This document shows, piece by piece, positions 24,216 to 31,396 of a stretch of DNA of 64,000 bases (positions within the stretch are counted from its first letter, which is position 1; the number at the start of each line of letters is the position of its first letter). The stretch is taken from assembly GCA_964535305.1 (NCBI GenBank), contig CAZHTF010000003.1:1-64000 (forward strand), in the 5' to 3' direction. The notes below the pieces were generated by a model. It ran no database searches. It had not been told where the DNA came from and worked only from the letters and a program-made list of their open reading frames with translations. Origin of the DNA: CAZHTF01 sp964535305. GTDB taxonomy: Bacteria; Planctomycetota; Phycisphaerae; UBA1845; Fen-1342. The position numbers were made by a program, and so were the translations under genes.

Positions 24216-26720
24216 ATGACCGCCGCGGATCTCCTGCAACTGGTGCTGCTGATCGGCGTGCTGGCCCCACTGGCGAGCTTCGCGTTTCTCGCCTTCTTCG
24301 GTTCGCGGCTGGGCGCTGCGCGCCGCGCGCTGCACGCCGCGCATGCGTCCGCGCGCGAAGCGGAGCACGAAGCGCCGGCGGCGGGCGAGCCACTGGCCGG
24401 TTGGGTCGCGACCGGGGCGATCGCCGCGTCGCTGCTGTGCGCGATCATCGCGCTGGTGCAGTGGGCCGGACTGAATGCCGAGGCCCGCGCCCTGGCGTCG
24501 CGAAGCGCGGCGGAGCAGAGCCCGATCTGGCTGGTGCTGGGCGCGACGCAGGTCCGCGCCGGCATCAACCTAGACAGTTTGACGATCATCCTGTTCGTGA
24601 TGGTGACGCTGACCGCCACGTGCATTCACGTGTTCAGCATCGGCTACATGCGGCGCGAGCCGCGCTTCGCGCGCTTCTTCGCGTATCTCTCGCTGTTCTG
24701 CTTTTCGATGCTGGGCCTGCTGGTCAGCCCGGATTTGCTGCTGATCTTCGTGTTCTGGGAGCTGGTCGGCGTATCGAGCTACCTGCTGATCGGCTTCTGG
24801 TTTGAGAAACGCTCCGCCAGCAATGCCGCGATCAAGGCCTTCGTCGTGAATCGCGTGGGCGACTTTGGCTTCATGATTGGTTTGGGGCTGTGCTTCACCT
24901 ATCTTGGCACGCTCTCGCTGCACGAAATCGGCGCTGTCTTTCAGGCCGGCGCGCAAGTGGTCGCCAGCGAAGGCAGCCGGCTGGCGCCGACAATCTCGGG
25001 CGTCTCGTCGGCACAGACGGTGCAGGCGGCTGCTTTGTTTCAACACGATTTCCTGGGAATTTCGCTGGCGACCTGGCTGGGGCTTGGACTGTTTTGCGGG
25101 GCGATCGGCAAGAGCGCCCAGTTCCCGCTGCAGGTCTGGCTGCCGGATGCGATGGAAGGTCCGACGCCCGTTTCAGCCCTGATTCACGCCGCCACGATGG
25201 TCGCGGCGGGCGTGTACCTGGTGGGTCGCATTTTCGTAGTGCTGACGCCCGAAGCGCAGCTTGTGATCGCCTGGATCGGCTGCATCACGCTGACGATTGC
25301 AGCGCTGATGGCGATCGTGCAGACCGACATCAAGCGCGTGCTGGCGTATTCGACGCTCTCGCAACTGGGCTACATGATCTTCGGGCTGGGCGTCGGGGCG
25401 TGGGTCGGGGCGCTCTTCCACCTGCTCACACACGCGTTCTTCAAGGCGCTGCTGTTCCTGGGCGCCGGGCAGGTCATCGCCGGCACGCACCACGAGCAAG
25501 ACCTGCGGAAAATGGGCGGCCTGGCGGGCAAGATGCCGCGGACCGCGGGCACCTTTCTGATCGCCGTGCTCGCGATCAGCGGTGCGGGCGTGCCCTGGAC
25601 CGTCATCGGGCTGGGCGGGTTTTACAGCAAGGAAGAAATTCTCGCGGTCAGCCTCTTTCGCGTCGCGGCGCCAGCCGCCGCGAGCAACTCGCCGCAGGTC
25701 GGCTCTTCGCACGCAGCCGTGTCCGATTCCGCGGCGGAAGATTCGCAGGCCGCGGCGGGGCATTCGAACGGCCGGTCGGATCGGCACGCGACCAGCGATG
25801 GCCACGTAGGCGCTCACGCGCCCGCGGCGCCGCAAACGCCGCGGATTCCGTGGCTGCTGTACCTGCTGCCGCTGGCGATCGTGTATGTCACGCCGTTCTA
25901 CATGGGCCGCTGCTTCGTGCTGGCGTTCCTGGGGCGGCCGCGCGATGCGCACGTGCAGCAGCACGCCCGCGAATCGCCGCTGATGGTCACGCCCTTGCTG
26001 GTGCTGGCGGCGATGACGCTGGTGAGCGGCTGGTTTCTGTTCCGCGATTATGTGGAATACGCGGCGCCGCGCGGCACGCTCGCGCCGCTGCTGAGCGGGC
26101 ATGACGCCGCGGTGCACGCGGTCGCCGGCTCGCTGGCGCTGCATAGTGGGTTCGCGTGGCTGATCGGGCTGGGGGCGGCGTGGTGGCTGTATCGCGACGG
26201 GCTGGCGCGGGCCGAGCAGCTCCGCAGCCTGCCGCTGGTCCGCCCGCTGCACGCGCTGCTGGTAAGCAAGTTCTACTTCGACGAACTGTACGCGATTGTT
26301 TTTGTCGGCGGCGCCAAAGCGCTGGCATTCGTGTCGCGCGTCTTCGACAGCTTCGTGATCGACAAGCTCGCCGACGGCGCCGCCTACCTCACCGAGCGCA
26401 TGGCGCGCTTCAGCGGCGTGGTGCTCGACCAGCTCGGCGTCGACGGCCTCGTGAACGGATTCGCCGCGCTGTGCGCCGCCTGCGGCGCGGGGCTGCGGCG
26501 CGTGCAGACCGGCATGATCCGCAACTACGTCACGCTCGCGGCCGCCGGCCTGCTGGCTGCGACATTGGCCCTGTGGAGCGCGCGGCTGGCGCTGCTGGTG
26601 ATGTTGGCCGTCGTGATCACGCTGGCCTGGCCCGCCGCTTCGCGGCGCCCGCGGCCAGTCGCCGCCGCGCCGCGCGATCCCGCCTCGCTTGACCCCCTCG
26701 CGCGAAAGGCCGCGCCATGA
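24216..26720 (+). CDS. nuoL: NADH-quinone oxidoreductase subunit L
   Basis: 834 aa antiporter-like subunit. Core motifs are FVFWELVGVSSYLLIGFW, FVVNRVGDFGFMIGLGL, LPDAMEGPTPVSALIHAATM and the Lys-containing DIKRVLAYSTLSQLGYM with HLLTHAFFKALLFLGAG. The long lateral helix and last TM follow. Residues ~480-545 are an unusual hydrophilic insert, rich in Ala, Ser and His (SNSPQVGSSHAAVSDSAAED, GHSNGRSDRHATSDGH), between two membrane blocks. ATG 24216 is preferred over an upstream TTG. The stop overlaps the nuoM start (ATGA). Confidence 0.95.
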   Translation: MTAADLLQLVLLIGVLAPLASFAFLAFFGSRLGAARRALHAAHASAREAEHEAPAAGEPLAGWVATGAIAASLLCAIIALVQWAGLNAEARALASRSAAEQSPIWLVLGATQVRAGINLDSLTIILFVMVTLTATCIHVFSIGYMRREPRFARFFAYLSLFCFSMLGLLVSPDLLLIFVFWELVGVSSYLLIGFWFEKRSASNAAIKAFVVNRVGDFGFMIGLGLCFTYLGTLSLHEIGAVFQAGAQVVASEGSRLAPTISGVSSAQTVQAAALFQHDFLGISLATWLGLGLFCGAIGKSAQFPLQVWLPDAMEGPTPVSALIHAATMVAAGVYLVGRIFVVLTPEAQLVIAWIGCITLTIAALMAIVQTDIKRVLAYSTLSQLGYMIFGLGVGAWVGALFHLLTHAFFKALLFLGAGQVIAGTHHEQDLRKMGGLAGKMPRTAGTFLIAVLAISGAGVPWTVIGLGGFYSKEEILAVSLFRVAAPAAASNSPQVGSSHAAVSDSAAEDSQAAAGHSNGRSDRHATSDGHVGAHAPAAPQTPRIPWLLYLLPLAIVYVTPFYMGRCFVLAFLGRPRDAHVQQHARESPLMVTPLLVLAAMTLVSGWFLFRDYVEYAAPRGTLAPLLSGHDAAVHAVAGSLALHSGFAWLIGLGAAWWLYRDGLARAEQLRSLPLVRPLHALLVSKFYFDELYAIVFVGGAKALAFVSRVFDSFVIDKLADGAAYLTERMARFSGVVLDQLGVDGLVNGFAALCAACGAGLRRVQTGMIRNYVTLAAAGLLAATLALWSARLALLVMLAVVITLAWPAASRRPRPVAAAPRDPASLDPLARKAAP

Positions 26721-28300
26721 ACGAGAGCCACCTGCTCAGTTGGATCGTCTTCACGCCGCTGCTGGGAGCGCTGGCGCTGATCCCCGCGGTCGGCGCGCAG
26801 ACCATCAAACGCATCGCGCTGCTGGCCACCTGCGTCACGTTCGCCCTCAGCCTGCTGTTGATCGCGCCATTCTGGAATGGGCAGCGCGGCACGCCGGGCG
26901 CGGCGTACGGCGACGTGCACTTTCAGCAGGTGATCCCCTGGATTCACACGGCGGATGGCTCGTTCCGCGTCGACTATCACGTGGGGGTCGACGGCCTGAG
27001 CATGCCGCTGGTGGTGCTCACGACGCTGATCACGCTGCTCTCGTGTGCCGCAAGCTGGAATTTCGAATCCTGGAAGACGCGCCGCGGGCTCAAGGGATAC
27101 ATGATCCTGCTGCTGCTGCTCGAGACCGGCATGCTGGGCGTGTTTGTCGCGATCGACTTCTTCTTGTTCTACATTTTCTGGGAAGTCATGCTGCTGCCGA
27201 TGTACTTCCTGATCGGCGTGTGGGGCGGGCCGCGCAAGGAATACGCCGCGATCAAGTTCTTTCTCTACACGCTCGCCGGCAGCGTGCTGATGCTGGTGGC
27301 GATGTTGGCGTTCTACTTTTACCCCGCGGCCGCGGATCGCACCTTCAACCTGCTCGAGCTGGCCAACAACCCGCAGATTCAGGCCGTCTTCCGCGACCCG
27401 GCCACGCTCTTCCTGGGCTTCAAATTCTCGACCGCGATGTTCGTGCTGCTCTACATCGGCTTCGCCATCAAGGTGCCGGTTTTCCCGTTCCACACCTGGC
27501 TGCCCGATGCGCACGTCGAGGCGCCCACGCCCATCAGCATGATCCTGGCCGGTGTCCTGCTGAAGATGGGCGGCTACGGCTTGTTCCGCATCTGCTATCC
27601 GATTTTGCCCGACGCCGCCCAGGCGCTTTCGATCGCGCTCGGCTCGCTCGGCGTGATCAACATCCTCTACGGCGCGCTCTGCGCCATGGCGCAGGATGAC
27701 TTCAAAAAGCTGGTCGCCTACAGCTCTATTTCGCACATGGGCTACGTGCTGCTCGGCATGGCGGCCATGACGCCCGCCGGCTTCCAGGGCGCCATGTTCC
27801 AGATGATCGCACACGGAATCTCCAGCCCGATGTGCTTCTTCCTGGTCGGCGTCATTTACGACCGCGTGCACCATCGTGAGATTGACCGCATGGGCGGCCT
27901 CTGGCTGCGCATGCCCGTGTACGGCTCGCTCGCTACGCTCGGATTCTTCGCCTCGCTGGGGCTGCCGGCGCTGTGCGGCTTCATCGGCGAAGTCTTCGCG
28001 ATTCTCGGCACGTTTTCGTCCGGGCCGCGGGCGCTCGGGGCCTACGCCGCGCCGTTCGGCGTCTTGGCGGCCAGCGGCGCGATCCTGACTGCGGGCTACA
28101 TTCTGTGGATGCTGCAGCGCGTGTACCTGGGCGCTGTGCGGCCCGAGTACGCGACCCTGAGCGATGCGTCCGGCCGCGAGCGCGCCATCCTCGCGCCGAT
28201 GGCGCTGCTGGCGCTGCTGCTGGGCATCCTGCCGCAACAGATGCTGCTCGATTTTGTCAGCGGCACGCTCGGGCAGATTCTGACGCTGGCGCTGAGCTGA
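26717..28300 (+). CDS. nuoM: NADH-quinone oxidoreductase subunit M
   Basis: 527 aa, normal length. Antiporter-like subunit with the conserved Glu in FYIFWEVMLLPMYFLIG, LPDAHVEAPTPISMILAGVL, the Lys/His helix DDFKKLVAYSSISHMGYVLLG and GAMFQMIAHGISSPMCFFL. It overlaps nuoL by four bases, consistent with translational coupling. Confidence 0.97.
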   Translation: MNESHLLSWIVFTPLLGALALIPAVGAQTIKRIALLATCVTFALSLLLIAPFWNGQRGTPGAAYGDVHFQQVIPWIHTADGSFRVDYHVGVDGLSMPLVVLTTLITLLSCAASWNFESWKTRRGLKGYMILLLLLETGMLGVFVAIDFFLFYIFWEVMLLPMYFLIGVWGGPRKEYAAIKFFLYTLAGSVLMLVAMLAFYFYPAAADRTFNLLELANNPQIQAVFRDPATLFLGFKFSTAMFVLLYIGFAIKVPVFPFHTWLPDAHVEAPTPISMILAGVLLKMGGYGLFRICYPILPDAAQALSIALGSLGVINILYGALCAMAQDDFKKLVAYSSISHMGYVLLGMAAMTPAGFQGAMFQMIAHGISSPMCFFLVGVIYDRVHHREIDRMGGLWLRMPVYGSLATLGFFASLGLPALCGFIGEVFAILGTFSSGPRALGAYAAPFGVLAASGAILTAGYILWMLQRVYLGAVRPEYATLSDASGRERAILAPMALLALLLGILPQQMLLDFVSGTLGQILTLALS

Positions 28301-28363
28301 TCGGAGCGCTGCAGTGCCGATCGCGTTTGACCCGGCCGTATTGAAAGACACGCGGAGCCGCGC

Positions 28364-29968
28364 TTGCATCTGACGCTCGCCAATTTCTGGCTGCCCGAAG
28401 CGATCACCTGGAGGCTGCTCGCGCCGGAGCTGGCCCTGATCGCCGCGATCGTCGCGCTGCTCGTGGCGCCGCTGGTTGTCGGCCGCGACCGGCGCACCTG
28501 CGTCGCGATCGCGCTGGGCGGCGCCGGCTCCGCGCTGGGTTTGGCACTGCTCGCGTTGCGCGAAGCGGCCGCGCCGACCGAGCTTTTTGCGGCGCCGCTG
28601 GATGTGGTCGGCACGTTTGGCCCAGGCGTGCTCGTGAGCGATGCGCTCAGCGCGTTCTTCCGCCTGTTCATCGCGGCCGGCCTGCTGGTGACGTTGGCGC
28701 TTTGGGCCCTGGCCGATGCGGCGGATGAGACCCACCCGATCGAATTCCTGGTGCTGCTTCTGGCCAGCGCCGTTGGCATGATGCTCATGTCCGGCGCTGT
28801 GAACCTGCTGCTGATGATCATCGCGATCGAATTGGCTTCGCTGCCCAGCTACCTGCTTGCCGCCTTTGATCGCAGACGCCGCAACGCGGCCGAGGCCGGC
28901 CTGAAATACGTCATGTTCGGCGCGACCTGCAGCGGGATCGCGATCTACGGCGTCAGCCTGTTGTTCGGCATGTTCGGCACGCTGCACGTTCCGACTCTGG
29001 TGGCGCGCATCGCAGAGGCGCCGCTCGATGCCGCGAACGCGACGCTGCTGGCATTGGCGCTGCTGGCCGTGTTCACTGGCATCGGCTTCAAGATTTCCGC
29101 CGTCCCGTTTCACACCTGGTGCCCGGACGTATTCGAAGGCGCCTCGATCAGCATCGCCACCTGGCTGAGCTTCGCCAGCAAGGGCGCCGGCGTCGTGCTG
29201 CTGCTGCGCCTGGTGCGCATCAGCGGCGAACCGCTGCCGAGCGACGGGTCGCTCGCGCTCGGGCTGGCCAGCGGCATCGCCGCCTTTGCGATCGTCACGT
29301 GCACGTTCGCAAATCTGGCCGCGTACCGGCAAACCAGCGTGCGGCGGCTGCTGGCGTACAGCTCGATTGCGCATGCGGGTTACATGTTGGCGGCGGCCGC
29401 GGTGGCCCTCGGTCCGGGCAGCGCTGCAGACGCCACGCTCAGCGCCGTCCTGCAATATCTGTTGGTCTACCTGCTGATGAACCTGGGTGCATTCGTCTGC
29501 CTGGCGCTGGTCGCGCTCGACAGCGGCAGCGAGCAGCTCGACGCATTCACCGGCCTGGGCTGGCGCGATGCGTCCGTCGCGCTCTCGATGACGCTCTGCC
29601 TGGTCTCGCTGATCGGCCTGCCGCCGCTGGGCGGGTTCATTGTGAAATGGTGGCTGATTTATGGCCTGGGCAGCGCCGCCAGCGGCCCGCTGAGCGCGGT
29701 GATGTGGACGCTGGTCTTCGCAGTCGTGATCAACACGGCGATCAGCCTGTTCTATTACGCCCGGATCGTGCGGCAGATGTACTTGCGCGGACAAGATCAG
29801 GCCGCGGCGCTGCGCGCGCCCTTTGCCGGCCGAGCATTGCTGCACGCCTGCGCCGTCCTCCTGCTGCTGACGGGCACGCTGCTGGCCCCCGGTCTGAAGC
29901 GCGAGGCGGATCGGGTGGTCGCCGCGCTTACCTCGCCAACGCCGCCGATATCGGTCGCGCGGCCATAG
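28364..29968 (+). CDS. nuoN: NADH-quinone oxidoreductase subunit N
   Basis: 534 aa. The start is TTG at 28364, supported by GGAG seven bases upstream and immediate alignment of the first helix. Conserved elements: LLMIIAIELASLPSYLLAAF, AAEAGLKYVMFGATCSGIAIYG, FKISAVPFHTWCPDVFEGA, SVRRLLAYSSIAHAGYML and the final LPPLGGFIVKWW. It closes the nuoHJKLMN run and lies 63 bases after nuoM. Confidence 0.95.
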   Translation: MHLTLANFWLPEAITWRLLAPELALIAAIVALLVAPLVVGRDRRTCVAIALGGAGSALGLALLALREAAAPTELFAAPLDVVGTFGPGVLVSDALSAFFRLFIAAGLLVTLALWALADAADETHPIEFLVLLLASAVGMMLMSGAVNLLLMIIAIELASLPSYLLAAFDRRRRNAAEAGLKYVMFGATCSGIAIYGVSLLFGMFGTLHVPTLVARIAEAPLDAANATLLALALLAVFTGIGFKISAVPFHTWCPDVFEGASISIATWLSFASKGAGVVLLLRLVRISGEPLPSDGSLALGLASGIAAFAIVTCTFANLAAYRQTSVRRLLAYSSIAHAGYMLAAAAVALGPGSAADATLSAVLQYLLVYLLMNLGAFVCLALVALDSGSEQLDAFTGLGWRDASVALSMTLCLVSLIGLPPLGGFIVKWWLIYGLGSAASGPLSAVMWTLVFAVVINTAISLFYYARIVRQMYLRGQDQAAALRAPFAGRALLHACAVLLLLTGTLLAPGLKREADRVVAALTSPTPPISVARP

Positions 29969-30069
29969 CAGCGCCCATGGCGCGGCACCCGTCGTTGCAT
30001 TTGGCCCCAATAATTTGACTACTTGTGAGAGCGCGGCGCGTGCGGATGCGCGCCGCCCGGGGGAACGCC

Positions 30070-31320
30070 ATGATGCGCTTCGACCGCGCGCGGCGCGCCG
30101 CAGTGTGCGCCTGCGTGGGCCTCTCACAACTGGCGAACGCGGTCGAGGCGGGCGTGCTGCAGCACCTGCCCGAGCCACCGACCGCGGCCCAGAACGCGGC
30201 GCTGGAATGGCAGCTCACCGGCGCCGCGGTTCCATTGATTCTCGCGCCGCACGCGTTCGGCACGGGCGTGCTGATTGATCGCGATTTGGTGCTGACCGCA
30301 GGCGATGTCGTCGCCGGCGTCTGCCCCGAACAACTTCAGGTGCTTTTCGAGCCGCCCGCGGGCTTCTTCTCCGATGCGGCCCAATGCGGCGACCTGCTCT
30401 CCGTGCGACAGATCGCGGTCGAGACACTGCCGTCCGGGCGCTTGGCGCTGCTAAAACTCGTGCGCAGCGACGCCGCCCCGACGCCATGTCACCCGTTGAG
30501 CGCCCATCGCGGTGCGCTGCCGCCGCGCATGCCGGTCTACCTCATCGGCCACGGCCACGACGCTCAGCGCCGGCATGTGTCGCAAGGTGCGCTGCTCTAC
30601 GGCGTTTCAGACGGGCTGGCTGCACTGCACGGCGGGGTGCAACGCGAAGTGGTCCCCGGCGCGGCCGCGTTCGACGAAAACGGCTGCCTGGTCGGAATCG
30701 CCACAAACTGCGGCGCGGAGATGCTGGCGGGCGAGCAGCTTTGGCGCCGCGTTCGCGCATTGGGCGCGACCGTGCGCGGCTGCGGCGTGAATCTGCCGCG
30801 GCGCGCCGATGACCTGGGCGGCGCGGGATCGACCGACGATGCGCTCGCCCCTTTCGCCGCAGGCGCTGATCTGCCGAATTGGTCGCCCGCTGGCCCGGCC
30901 GCGGCAAGTGAATCGCCGCGCAAGACCCGCTTCGCCGCACCGACGCCACGCTTCGGGCCCGCGTCGATTGGTTCGACCAGTTCGAGCGCCGGACTGGGCC
31001 AGGCGGCGATCCCGCCGGATCGCGGCATCATCCCGTTCCCCGATTCTCCGCGCGATTCGTCCGTAGACACGACGCCGCGCGCCGCGTCCGGCGGCCCGGT
31101 TGACTTGTCGCCCGTGGCTGGCGTGGGCGTCGCCCAAGGAGCGTCGCCCGGCAGCGGCCCGCCGAGGCTCGGCGACATGCCGCCGATCGTCGCTGACGGC
31201 CTCGGCCCGCTCGACGGCGTAGAGTCCATCCCGCCGACGGTGCCCGAGCCGATGGCTGCGTGTCTGTGGTTCGCGACGTTGCTCATACTGGCCCGGAACG
31301 GTCGATGCGGTTTGACGTGA
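30070..31320 (+). CDS. Secreted trypsin-like pseudoprotease with PEP-CTERM tail
   Basis: 416 aa. The start at 30070 follows a GGGGGA box; a signal peptide (AAVCACVGLSQLANAVEAG) follows. Residues ~55-215 keep the chymotrypsin-like frame, but every catalytic residue is changed: the His site reads VLTAGDVV (Asp79 where His is expected), the Asp site reads GRLALLKL (Arg124) and the Ser site reads PGAAAFDENG (Ala for Ser, with the oxyanion GG also lost). A Pro/Ser/Gly-rich linker follows, then a C-terminal VPEP motif, a hydrophobic stretch (ACLWFATLLILA) and an Arg-containing end, the layout of a PEP-CTERM/exosortase signal. It is probably a surface-anchored binding protein. No exosortase is in the window. 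Confidence 0.8.
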   Translation: MMRFDRARRAAVCACVGLSQLANAVEAGVLQHLPEPPTAAQNAALEWQLTGAAVPLILAPHAFGTGVLIDRDLVLTAGDVVAGVCPEQLQVLFEPPAGFFSDAAQCGDLLSVRQIAVETLPSGRLALLKLVRSDAAPTPCHPLSAHRGALPPRMPVYLIGHGHDAQRRHVSQGALLYGVSDGLAALHGGVQREVVPGAAAFDENGCLVGIATNCGAEMLAGEQLWRRVRALGATVRGCGVNLPRRADDLGGAGSTDDALAPFAAGADLPNWSPAGPAAASESPRKTRFAAPTPRFGPASIGSTSSSAGLGQAAIPPDRGIIPFPDSPRDSSVDTTPRAASGGPVDLSPVAGVGVAQGASPGSGPPRLGDMPPIVADGLGPLDGVESIPPTVPEPMAACLWFATLLILARNGRCGLT

Positions 31321-31396
31321 CGCGCGCTCAGATTCGACGGACGCGCTGGTGCCCTCCAGTACATCCTGTGGCGCTCTGCTCGCGCGCAGCGGCGCA

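Noticed and set aside
26525..30178. Very long minus-strand open frame (1217 codons) opposite nuoM and nuoN
   Set aside because: It is rich in Arg, Gln, His and Ala, has no domain-like pattern, and lies wholly opposite two well-conserved genes; long antisense frames are expected in GC-rich DNA.
30070..31320. Annotation as an active trypsin-like serine protease
   Set aside because: All three catalytic positions and the oxyanion motif are changed, so an active protease is not supported.
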